DNA of 5,174 bases from DATFAS01 sp035254305 (GCA_035254305.1 DATFAS010000042.1:1-5174), one strand, 5' to 3'; positions 1 to 4,679 are shown, counted from the stretch's first letter. Notes: a model not told the origin generated them from the sequence alone. Program-made: numbers and translations.

Positions 1-103
1 AGCAGTTTTTATAGTAACTGCTATTCTTTCGGTAACGGCTGGCTTTGTTAAAATAAGCCCTGTGTGCGTTATACTTTTGTTGCATTATCGTCACATTAAA
101 TGA
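1..103 (+). CDS. C-terminal tail of a membrane protein (partial, 5' end outside window)
   Basis: The second forward frame is open from the left edge to a TGA at 101-103 and encodes 33 residues. They are strongly hydrophobic (AVFIVTAILSVTAGF, then PVCVILLL) and end in a short basic tail, HYRHIK. This reads as the last one or two membrane segments of an integral membrane protein. A hydrophobic stretch, a xSP break and another hydrophobic stretch recall the C-terminus of chromate-transporter-like (CHR) proteins, but 33 residues are too few to name the family. The gene lies in the same direction as the hemolysin III gene, 95 bases away, and that gene has its own promoter between them. A chance open frame cannot be excluded. 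Confidence 0.4.
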   Translation, partial: AVFIVTAILSVTAGFVKISPVCVILLLHYRHIK

Positions 104-126
104 AATTAATTCTCAAAATGTATAAC

Positions 127-155
127 TTGCATTATGAGGCATTTTTCGGTATTAT
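127..155 (+). promoter_or_regulatory. Sigma-A-type promoter of the hemolysin III gene
   Basis: A -35 box TTGCAT (127-132) and a -10 box TATTAT (150-155) are separated by exactly 17 bases. Transcription would start near 162, giving a leader of about 37 nt before the ATG at 199. The placement between the end of the upstream reading frame and the gene supports a functional promoter. Confidence 0.6.
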
Positions 156-198
156 CCAGAGGTACTTCTATTTGGTACAGGACTGGGGGAGATAACGA

Positions 199-846
199 AT
201 GAATTTTCTTAAAATGAAAGATCCAGCAAGTACAATCACACATTTCATTCCGTTCTTAGCCGGAATTGTGGGACTTGTTTTCTTTATTATTCAATCCAGC
301 CATAGTTTATCAAAGCTTATCACAACGACAATCTTTGGGATTGGTATTATCGTATTATATGGGGCAAGTTCCATGTATCACTGGATTCGTACAACTCCTG
401 AGAAAGAGTTGGTATTGCGTAAATTAGACCATGGGGCGATCTTCTTATTAATTAGTTCAACTTACACACCCATCATATATTTTGGTTTAGACGGTGCATG
501 GAAGTGGAGCATCTTATCGGTAGTCTGGAGTATTGCCATTTTGGGGATGGTAATGAAGATTTGGGTTATGAATCTCCCGCGTTGGATTTCTACTGCCTTA
601 TATCTTGGATTAGGTTGGATCGCTGTTATTCCACTTTATAAGCTGATTCAAAATCTTCCTTTAGGTGCGATTATCCTATTACTAGCAGGTGGGATTCTAT
701 ATACGATCGGTGGGGTCGTTTATGGTACTAAAAAACTAAATTTCTTTCCTAATCGATTTGGTTTCCATGAAATTTTTCACATCTTTGTTGCTTTAGGAAC
801 TTTATCACACTACTTTATGGTGTATTTCTTTATCATTCCGATTTAA
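199..846 (+). CDS. trhA: Hemolysin III / PAQR family membrane protein (TrhA-like)
   Basis: This 215-residue integral membrane protein belongs to the bacterial hemolysin III branch of the PAQR superfamily. Family members have about seven transmembrane helices and a buried metal site; they are linked to membrane homeostasis, and the B. cereus member to pore formation. Length and layout are typical. Near the N-terminus is DPASTITHFIP (8-18). The SSxxYH motif follows at 57-61, then RKLDHGAIFLLISSTYTP (74-91), and the C-terminal FHEIFHIFVALG has His190 and His194. Ser58, His61, Asp77, His190 and His194 are the expected metal-site residues, and all are present. The ATG is preceded by GGGGGAG (185-191) with a 7-base gap, which fixes the start. 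The gene has its own promoter (127-155) and terminator (882-919), so it looks monocistronic. The family call is secure. Haemolytic activity is not implied, and the physiological role is inferred from relatives. Confidence 0.93.
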   Translation: MNFLKMKDPASTITHFIPFLAGIVGLVFFIIQSSHSLSKLITTTIFGIGIIVLYGASSMYHWIRTTPEKELVLRKLDHGAIFLLISSTYTPIIYFGLDGAWKWSILSVVWSIAILGMVMKIWVMNLPRWISTALYLGLGWIAVIPLYKLIQNLPLGAIILLLAGGILYTIGGVVYGTKKLNFFPNRFGFHEIFHIFVALGTLSHYFMVYFFIIPI

Positions 847-881
847 AACGATCCCATTTTTATTTCTATATGGAAAGAATT

Positions 882-919
882 AGCCCTCTCAGGTTTGGAA
901 TGAGAGGGTTTTGTTTGTG
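882..919 (+). terminator. Rho-independent terminator after the hemolysin III gene
   Basis: CCCTCTCA (884-891) and TGAGAGGG (901-908) form a perfect 8-bp stem, extendable by a G-U and an A-U pair, around a 9-base loop. TTTTGTTTGTG follows. The hairpin lies 36 bases after the stop codon. On the minus strand it is followed by a poorer T-rich stretch, so it might also stop the converging Spo0E-like transcript. Confidence 0.85.
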
Positions 920-1012
920 TTGCTAAATATGAAAAAGGAATAGAAATGAAATAATAAGAAGAAAAACAAATAAGAATCGTAAATCGAGGAGGGAGTCTCT
1001 GTTTTTATAAGA

Positions 1013-1237
1013 TTAAAGGGATGTTTGATCATCATCAGGAGATTTTTTCAATTGCTGTTGTTTGTTCATTTCGTTGTATTTCATCCAAAGATTTATCTTC
1101 TTGTCAAGTAATTGGCTAATGCTTACAACAACAGGGTCAACAAATGAACCAGTTTCATTAGTCATTCGGAGTAAATAAAAACGCAAACATTCAATTTCAG
1201 CAGATAATTGCTCGAAGGCTTTATCGTCCTGCTTCAT
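1013..1237 (-). CDS. Spo0E-family aspartyl-phosphate phosphatase (sporulation regulator)
   Basis: This is a 74-residue protein of the Spo0E/YisI/YnzD family. Family members are small cytoplasmic helical-hairpin proteins that remove the phosphate from Spo0A~P and so delay sporulation. Two helices are apparent: about residues 7-26 (FEQLSAEIECLRFYLLRM) and about 36-57. The second carries the family signature SQxLD as SQLLD at 41-45, including the Asp needed for phosphatase action. The loop between them, with Gly30, and the Pro before the second helix match the family. The C-terminus is a polar tail (KKSPDDDQTSL). The start ATG has AAAGGAG with good spacing upstream. A candidate promoter with a dyad at its -10 lies at 1264-1293. 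No strong terminator follows; the hairpin at 884-908 may serve. Which family member this corresponds to, and whether Spo0A~P is really its target, cannot be read from sequence. Confidence 0.85.
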   Translation of the reverse strand: MKQDDKAFEQLSAEIECLRFYLLRMTNETGSFVDPVVVSISQLLDKKINLWMKYNEMNKQQQLKKSPDDDQTSL

Positions 1238-1253
1238 AAGTCACTCCTTTTTT

Positions 1254-1293
1254 TAGTATTAGAATACTATTTTCACATTGGAAAAAGTGTGAA
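1254..1293 (-). promoter_or_regulatory. Candidate promoter with a dyad over the -10 of the Spo0E-like gene
   Basis: Read on the minus strand, TTCACA (1293-1288) and TAGTAT (1269-1264) are separated by 18 bases, an acceptable sigma-A promoter. The -10 lies in a 7-bp inverted repeat, TAGTATT-N2-AATACTA (1254-1269), which could be an operator. The -35 takes part in a second dyad (TTCACA 1272-1277, TGTGAA 1288-1293), and TCACATT recurs at 1299-1305. No Spo0A box (TGTCGAA) is seen. Confidence 0.4.
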
Positions 1294-1330
1294 CTTTCTC
1301 ACATTAGGAGGACTTTATATTTTCTTCACG

Positions 1331-1359
1331 GTAAATAAAAGCCAGGGTTAACCCCTGGC
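1331..1359 (-). terminator. Rho-independent terminator of the 58-residue gene
   Basis: On the minus strand GCCAGGG and CCCTGGC pair perfectly (7 bp, 5-base loop, 1341-1359), and TTTTATTTAC follows. The stem begins one base after the stop codon, so this is the terminator of the small gene at 1361-1537. It separates that gene from the Spo0E-like gene downstream. Confidence 0.9.
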
Positions 1360-1360
1360 G

Positions 1361-1537
1361 TTAGTCGATATAACCTATTTCTTTCAGATGATCATGCGCA
1401 GCTTTTTCTTGTTCGTCTTTAATTTGATATTCTAGAACGCCTTCATTTACTTTCGCACAACGGCCTCCAAAGGGCTTTAATACTTCCTTAATTACCTTTA
1501 ATTCTACTGTAGTTTTTAATGGATAGCTTACTTTCAT
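1361..1537 (-). CDS. Small protein of unknown function (58 residues)
   Basis: I do not recognise this protein. It begins MKVSYPLKTTVELKVIKEVL and ends LKEIGYID. It is soluble, has mixed charge and a single Cys (in GGRCAKV), shows no CxxC pair, signal peptide or membrane segment, and looks like a small alpha/beta fold. The start was set at the ATG at 1537 because GGGGGTGA sits just upstream with a 5-base gap. The frame is open for 12 more codons to an ATG at 1573, but that ATG has no ribosome binding site and lies inside the promoter dyad. A strong promoter, the tight ribosome binding site and a perfect terminator argue that this is a genuine, independently transcribed gene. It is divergent from tenI and shares its symmetric promoter element, which may imply co-regulation, but gives no function. 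Confidence 0.75.
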   Translation of the reverse strand: MKVSYPLKTTVELKVIKEVLKPFGGRCAKVNEGVLEYQIKDEQEKAAHDHLKEIGYID

Positions 1538-1550
1538 TCGAATCACCCCC

Positions 1551-1585
1551 TTTGAAATATAGCAATTTTTCATCTATATTTCAAA
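1551..1585. promoter_or_regulatory. Palindromic bidirectional promoter between the 58-residue gene and tenI
   Basis: TTTGAAATATAG (1551-1562) and CTATATTTCAAA (1574-1585) form a perfect 12-bp inverted repeat with an 11-base spacer. Because of the symmetry, each strand carries TTGAAA-N17-TATATT, five of six matches to both sigma-A boxes. Forward: -35 at 1552-1557, -10 at 1575-1580, start near 1587. Reverse: -35 at 1584-1579, -10 at 1561-1556, start near 1549. The reverse leader would be only about 12 nt; the forward one would be about 147 nt and carry the attenuator. The same dyad could instead, or also, be an operator. Confidence 0.6.
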
Positions 1586-1613
1586 TCTGATTTCCCATTA
1601 GGAAATTTGAGTT

Positions 1614-1670
1614 ATGATGGAGTCAGTGAAGGCATGTGCAACCATCTGCTATACAATCGTTCTGGGTTAA
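1614..1670 (+). CDS. Possible leader peptide of 18 residues before tenI
   Basis: The frame reads MMESVKACATICYTIVLG and stops at TAA (1668-1670). Its stop overlaps the first two bases of the terminator stem at 1669. A weak ribosome binding site, AGGA (1600-1603), lies 10 bases before the first ATG and falls inside a small hairpin (ATTTCC 1590-1595 with GGAAAT 1601-1606). Two Cys, two Thr and two or three branched-chain codons are present, but no run of one amino acid. A frame this short can arise by chance. The placement, inside a leader and ending exactly at an attenuator, is what makes it credible. Confidence 0.35.
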   Translation: MMESVKACATICYTIVLG

Positions 1671-1708
1671 ACCACTATTTCTTACTGGAAAAAGTGGTTT
1701 ATTTTATT
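1669..1708 (+). terminator. Attenuator-like intrinsic terminator just before tenI
   Basis: AAACCACT (1669-1676) pairs with AGTGGTTT (1693-1700). Inside, beyond an A-A mismatch, TTTC (1678-1681) pairs with GAAA (1688-1691), closing a 6-base loop. ATTTTATTTATT follows. The upstream gene is divergent, so there is no forward transcript to end here except the tenI leader itself. That points to conditional termination of tenI. The usual TPP riboswitch core (CTGAGA and partners) and the T-box sequence are both absent from the leader. Confidence 0.65.
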
Positions 1709-1733
1709 TATTATGACAGAAGGAGGTGTCTTG

Positions 1734-2351
1734 TTGCGAATGGACCAACCAGAATTTCATCTACTCAGTAACGGAAAACTTGAACTCACAGAATTTGCTC
1801 GTATGGCTAGTCTAGTAAAGCGATATGTCTCTGCGATTCATTTAAGAGAAAAAGGACGGTATGCAAACGAAATTACAGAAGGGATTCAACACTTACTTAC
1901 GTCGGGTGTCCCCCATCACCAGATCTATATTAATGATCGGCTTGATGTTGCGTGGGCACTGAAGGTAAAAGGAGGCCATCTCGCTTATCACAGCTTGGAG
2001 CCTAGTTTAGCTAAGCAGACATTCCCCGATCTGCGGATTGGTCGATCCGTTCATAGTCTTGAGGAAGCCTTGGTTATGGAGGCACAAGGGGTCGATTATT
2101 TGTTTTTCGGCCATATTTTTTCTACAACTTGCAAGCCTGGTAAAGAACCACAAGGATTAATGAAGTTAGAAGAAGTCACTAGAAGTGTAAAAATTCCTGT
2201 CATTGCCATTGGTGGGATTAAACCCGAAAATGTTGAATCGGTGATGAATGCAGGGGCATCCGGAATTGCTGTGTTGTCTAGTATTGTAGAGGCAATTGAT
2301 CCACTTCAAGTGGTGAAAAATTATGCAAAAGCATTATATGGCGAGGATTAG
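1734..2351 (+). CDS. tenI: Thiazole tautomerase TenI-like protein
   Basis: This is a TIM-barrel protein of the ThiE/TenI family. TenI isomerises the thiazole carboxylate phosphate made by ThiG into its aromatic form in thiamine synthesis; ThiE joins thiazole and pyrimidine phosphates. Features, numbered from the TTG: HLREKGR (36-42), INDRLD (66-71), IGRSVHSLEEA (102-112), FGHIFSTTCKPGKE (125-138), phosphate-binding AIGGI (158-162) and GASGIAVLSS (174-183). GRSVHSLEEA and FGHxFxTxCKxG match B. subtilis TenI as I remember it, including the catalytic His (127 here), whereas ThiE has a Gly-Pro and a TxTK motif there. The TTG at 1734 is chosen because AGGAGG (1721-1726) lies 7 bases upstream. The ATG at 1713 would place that site inside the gene, and the ATG at 1740 is a fallback (13-base gap). 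No other thiamine gene is visible, so it stands alone behind an attenuator. Confidence 0.85.
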   Translation: MRMDQPEFHLLSNGKLELTEFARMASLVKRYVSAIHLREKGRYANEITEGIQHLLTSGVPHHQIYINDRLDVAWALKVKGGHLAYHSLEPSLAKQTFPDLRIGRSVHSLEEALVMEAQGVDYLFFGHIFSTTCKPGKEPQGLMKLEEVTRSVKIPVIAIGGIKPENVESVMNAGASGIAVLSSIVEAIDPLQVVKNYAKALYGED

Positions 2352-2380
2352 ATAGCCTTGATTCACAGAACAAAAGAAAA

Positions 2381-2411
2381 AAGGACCCCATTTCGGTAGG
2401 ATGGGGTTTTA
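2381..2411 (+). terminator. Terminator after tenI, possibly bidirectional
   Basis: ACCCCAT (2385-2391) and ATGGGGT (2401-2407) form a 7-bp stem with a 9-base loop, 33 bases after the tenI stop. The forward T tract is short (TTTTAT). The reverse strand carries a better one (CCTTTTTTCTTTTG), so the hairpin may also stop antisense transcription running back from the permease region. Confidence 0.75.
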
Positions 2412-2439
2412 TGCCGATATAACAGATTTTATTTAATCA

Positions 2440-2467
2440 TTGACTAGGTATGTACCTACTATATACT
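2440..2467 (+). promoter_or_regulatory. Permease promoter with an operator-like dyad in the spacer
   Basis: TTGACT (2440-2445) and TATACT (2462-2467) are separated by 16 bases, a good sigma-A promoter with a start near 2474. Between the boxes lies a perfect inverted repeat, TAGGTA-TG-TACCTA (2445-2458), starting on the last base of the -35. A repressor bound there would block RNA polymerase directly. The repeat size fits a dimeric winged-helix (HxlR or MarR-type) or TetR-type regulator. No such regulator gene is in the window. Confidence 0.6.
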
Positions 2468-2508
2468 AAACAATATAATATTGAGATAAGGGATTGAGGG
2501 AGAACGTG

Positions 2509-3402
2509 ATGAGAAGATGGACCATTGAACTGCTATTATTAAGTGTAGTCATCATCTGGGGAATTAACTATACCTTTGGTAAGTATGGGGTGATGGAATT
2601 AACCTCTATTGATTTTACAGCTATTCGGATGATGGTAGCGGGGCCTTTATTACTTCTCATTACACTTGGGATCGAACGATCGATTCGTATTCAAGCAAAC
2701 CACCTTATTCGTCTATTTATTGTAAGTATTGTCGGTGTTACACTCTATCAGACATTATTTATGGAGACCATTAAATATATATCTGCAACGAATGCGTCCC
2801 TTTTAATTTCTTTATCACCCATTTTTACATCGCTATTTTCCTTGTTATGTAAACAGGAGATGTTTTCAAACCGAAAACTAATGGGTTCTGTCATCGCATT
2901 CATAGGGGCAGCACTTGTTTTGCTTGTACAAGATCCCATGAGTGGACAGAAGAACATGTTCCTTGGAAATCTGATCGGAATGGTTACATCGATGTGCTGG
3001 GGATTGTACCCTATATTGGCCAATCCCTTAATCAGACAATATTCTGCTTTAAGAGTGACCGCATGGTCAGCTTCGATTGGTGCCGTTCCCTTAGTGTTGT
3101 TAAGTGGAAGTAATGTTTATCATCTTTCCTTCCAATTACACCTTGCTACTTGGTTATCTTTATTATATTCTATTTTCTTTGTCACTATTTTCGGTCTTGT
3201 CATGTGGTATGTCGGTGTACAAAAAATTGGGGCTACGAATACAATGGTGTACATGTATATAACCCCATTAACAGCTGTTCTATTTGCTGCCTTCTGGGCA
3301 AATGAGCATATTTATCTTCAGCACATCATTGGAGGAGTCGTAATATTCATGGGATTGTGGCTGGTAAAAAAGCAAGCCCGTACTCCAAAACCATTACGCT
3401 AA
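2509..3402 (+). CDS. EamA/DMT-family permease (drug/metabolite transporter type)
   Basis: This 297-residue protein has ten predicted membrane helices, the standard length and layout of EamA-domain proteins of the drug/metabolite transporter superfamily, which mostly export amino acids or other small metabolites. The two internally related halves are visible. The first has WGINYTFGKYG (17-27) and ISATNASLLISLSPIFTSLFS (91-111); the second has CWGLYPILANPL (163-174) and KIGATNTMVYMYITPLTAVLFA (239-260) followed by the usual acidic ANEHI. It ends in a basic tail (KKQARTPKPLR). The start ATG at 2509 is preceded by AGGGAG (2497-2502) with 6 bases between. A longer frame from TTG 2494 has no ribosome binding site. 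The substrate cannot be deduced. The operator-like promoter suggests inducible expression. The stop codon directly abuts that of the converging racemase-like gene, and no terminator lies between them. Confidence 0.9.
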   Translation: MRRWTIELLLLSVVIIWGINYTFGKYGVMELTSIDFTAIRMMVAGPLLLLITLGIERSIRIQANHLIRLFIVSIVGVTLYQTLFMETIKYISATNASLLISLSPIFTSLFSLLCKQEMFSNRKLMGSVIAFIGAALVLLVQDPMSGQKNMFLGNLIGMVTSMCWGLYPILANPLIRQYSALRVTAWSASIGAVPLVLLSGSNVYHLSFQLHLATWLSLLYSIFFVTIFGLVMWYVGVQKIGATNTMVYMYITPLTAVLFAAFWANEHIYLQHIIGGVVIFMGLWLVKKQARTPKPLR

Positions 3403-4092
3403 TTATTGAAGTGCCCGATCTAATGCCGCTTGAGCCAAGATAGCTGCTGAATCTAATAGAGGAAGGGGGCTATTTCCTGGATGAATTAACATAGGGATTT
3501 CTGTACAGCCCAAAATAATAGCCTCTGCCCCTTGTTTTTTTAGCTGTTGAATAAGATCAAGATAAAGTGTTCTTGACTTCTCGTTTACAATTCCTTTATA
3601 GAGCTCTCTCTCCAATATCCCATTGACTATTTCTTTTTGCTCTTCATTAGGAGTAATGCATGCAATGTCATAGCGTGATAGACTGATCGGGTAGAAATCG
3701 GCGTTCATAGTTGCCATTGTACCAAGTAAGGCTACCTTGGTGTATCCTTCTGATTTTGCAACCTCTGTTACGGTTTCAGCAATATGTAGGAGGGGTATGG
3801 ATACTTTTTGTGCTATTTGATCAAACAGAAGGTGTGGGGTATTTGCTGAAATCACCGCAAAGTCAGCTCCGGCTTTTTCAAGTGCTTGGATTCCTGATGC
3901 AAGATAATGAGCACATGCCTCCTTATTCTCATTCTTCATTAAGCTTAGAAAATGTGAAAATTGCACACTGAAAATAACAATTTCTGGATATGCTGTATCC
4001 CCATTTTGTTCAATATATAGACGAGTTAATGTATTATAGAATAATGCTGTTGATTCCGCACTCAGTCCCCCGAGTATTCCAATTCTTTTCAT
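3403..4092 (-). CDS. Aspartate/glutamate racemase family protein (amino-acid racemase)
   Basis: This 229-residue cytoplasmic protein belongs to the PLP-independent Asp/Glu/hydantoin racemase family, near the aspartate racemase/YgeA/RacX branch. It starts with the family nucleotide-like motif MKRIGILGGLSAEST (1-15). It has SANTPHLLF (82-90) at the first active-site loop and GCTEIPML (195-202) at the second. Cys196 matches the second catalytic Cys. At the first site, where classical racemases have Cys and E. coli YgeA has Thr, residue 83 is Ala. Asn84, Thr85 and His87 are kept. Two-base racemisation may therefore be altered or absent, although an ANTPH-type subfamily is, as I recall, natural in Firmicutes. 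The start ATG at 4092 has GGGAG (4103-4099) 6 bases upstream; an extended frame to 4155 would begin inside the promoter -35. The substrate is unknown. The gene is monocistronic and convergent with the permease. Confidence 0.85.
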   Translation of the reverse strand: MKRIGILGGLSAESTALFYNTLTRLYIEQNGDTAYPEIVIFSVQFSHFLSLMKNENKEACAHYLASGIQALEKAGADFAVISANTPHLLFDQIAQKVSIPLLHIAETVTEVAKSEGYTKVALLGTMATMNADFYPISLSRYDIACITPNEEQKEIVNGILERELYKGIVNEKSRTLYLDLIQQLKKQGAEAIILGCTEIPMLIHPGNSPLPLLDSAAILAQAALDRALQ

Positions 4093-4125
4093 TTTTTTCT
4101 CCCTTTCTCTATTCTGTTTTTTACT

Positions 4126-4155
4126 ATTGTAACAAAAGAAAATAAAGGTTATCAA
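4126..4155 (-). promoter_or_regulatory. Promoter of the racemase-family gene
   Basis: On the minus strand TTGATA (4155-4150) and TACAAT (4131-4126) are separated by 18 bases, five of six matches each to the sigma-A boxes. The start would be near 4119, leaving a 26-nt leader that includes the ribosome binding site. This is the main reason for rejecting the longer reading frame whose TTG start coincides with the -35. Confidence 0.6.
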
Positions 4156-4322
4156 TGAATCCTGATTCTAGAGGAAGTGAAAAGAGGGAAGACTTTCACA
4201 AAGGATGGGAAGAAGAAATTAGTAGGGGAGGGTCTAGCGTTAAAGGGATCATTTCGGTTAAAATAAGAACGAGTGTTCTTATTGAAGAGGTGAATAGTAT
4301 TCGTTATGGTGTATCCAACTAG
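4155..4322 (+). CDS. Possible small protein (55 residues) upstream of the YhjD-like gene
   Basis: An ATG at 4155 opens a 55-codon frame that ends at TAG 4320-4322, overlapping the start of the YhjD-like gene by 17 bases in another frame. AAAGG (4144-4148) lies 6 bases before the ATG. The product begins MNPDSRGSEKREDFHKGW and ends VLIEEVNSIRYGVSN: charged at first, more hydrophobic later, with no recognisable domain. If it is real, the SOS-box palindrome would lie inside its coding sequence (IRTSVLI), and it would be translationally coupled to the next gene. I think it more likely that this stretch is a regulatory intergenic region, because the palindrome fits the LexA consensus so well. Confidence 0.2.
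   Translation: MNPDSRGSEKREDFHKGWEEEISRGGSSVKGIISVKIRTSVLIEEVNSIRYGVSN
4262..4283. promoter_or_regulatory. LexA operator (SOS box) before the YhjD-like gene
   Basis: AATAAGAAC (4262-4270) and GTTCTTATT (4275-4283) form a perfect 9-bp dyad around GAGT. Its core, GAACGAGTGTTC (4267-4278), fits the Bacillus LexA/DinR consensus GAACRNRYGTTY at all twelve positions; only the outermost C/G bases differ. A -10-like TAAAAT (4259-4264) lies just before it, so a repressor would sit on the start point of a transcript for the gene at 4306. No good -35 accompanies it. GGTTAAAATA (4256-4265) also fits the sigma-F -10 pattern GGnnAnAnTw, again without a convincing -35. Confidence 0.6.
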
Positions 4323-4668
4323 TGAAGATCTTCAATATGTGAAGAAATATGCTTTTCTTCCACTGATTTATGCCGTCTTTAGTAGAGATCAGAAATTTAT
4401 TGAAAGTAGTGGAATTAAGACCATAAAACCCTATATTGAATGGATGAATGGAGCCATACAAAGAGTAGGTCAAGATTGGGTACAGACGAAAAAATTTTTT
4501 CGCAAAAACGGAATTAAGGTGATCTGTGAACAAAGAGATTCTCATGAAATCACGCTTTCTTATTTATGTCGTGGCTATCAATATACTGCCCATTATCCAT
4601 TAGAATTTTCCCGCATTACAGTAGAAGAAATGATGAGGACCTATTTAGGCGATAGAATAGATGTTTAA
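4306..4668 (+). CDS. YhjD-like conserved protein of unknown function
   Basis: This 120-residue, probably cytoplasmic, mainly helical protein has no signal peptide or membrane segment. The order of features is YAFLPLIYAVFSRDQKFIE (15-33), a KPYIEWM segment (41-47), KKFFRKNGIKVICEQRDSHE (62-81), then LCRGYQYTAHYPLEF and a terminal VEEMMRTYLG helix. This pattern and length resemble B. subtilis YhjD as I remember it, a protein without a known function; I could not check this by alignment. The ATG at 4306 is the first start after an in-frame TGA at 4291. Its ribosome binding site, GAGGTG (4287-4292), is 13 bases away, longer than ideal. A candidate SOS box lies 28 bases upstream, suggesting DNA-damage control. 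A 13-bp hairpin follows the stop. An opposing reading frame covers part of it, but is rejected. Confidence 0.75.
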   Translation: MVYPTSEDLQYVKKYAFLPLIYAVFSRDQKFIESSGIKTIKPYIEWMNGAIQRVGQDWVQTKKFFRKNGIKVICEQRDSHEITLSYLCRGYQYTAHYPLEFSRITVEEMMRTYLGDRIDV

Positions 4669-4679
4669 AAAATATTGAC

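Noticed and set aside
1..30. AGCAGTT/AACTGCT hairpin followed by ATTCTTTC, terminator-like
   Set aside because: It lies within the probable coding tail ending at 103, the stem is short and A-T rich, and the T tract is broken.
1..85. Reverse-strand frame open to the left edge from an ATG at 85 (MQQKYNAHRAYFNK...)
   Set aside because: There is no ribosome binding site before the ATG, and the opposing forward frame has the hydrophobic character of a membrane-protein tail.
849..1012. Further small gene between the hemolysin III and Spo0E-like genes
   Set aside because: Apart from the terminator, the stretch is A-rich with no frame that has both a start and a ribosome binding site.
1587..1733. 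TPP riboswitch or T-box before tenI
   Set aside because: The TPP core CTGAGA with its partner sequences and the T-box AGGGTGGNACCGCG motif are both absent.
2748..3023. Reverse-strand open frame of 91 codons inside the permease gene
   Set aside because: It is antisense to a clear EamA-family coding region, has no ribosome binding site or family resemblance, and has a composition typical of a shadow frame.
3711..3971. Forward open frame of 86 codons inside the racemase-family gene
   Set aside because: It is antisense to the conserved active-site region of the racemase-family protein and has no start signal.
4279..4545. Reverse-strand open frame of 88 codons over the YhjD-like gene
   Set aside because: It lies opposite the more protein-like forward frame and ends within the SOS-box dyad; nothing in it is recognisable.
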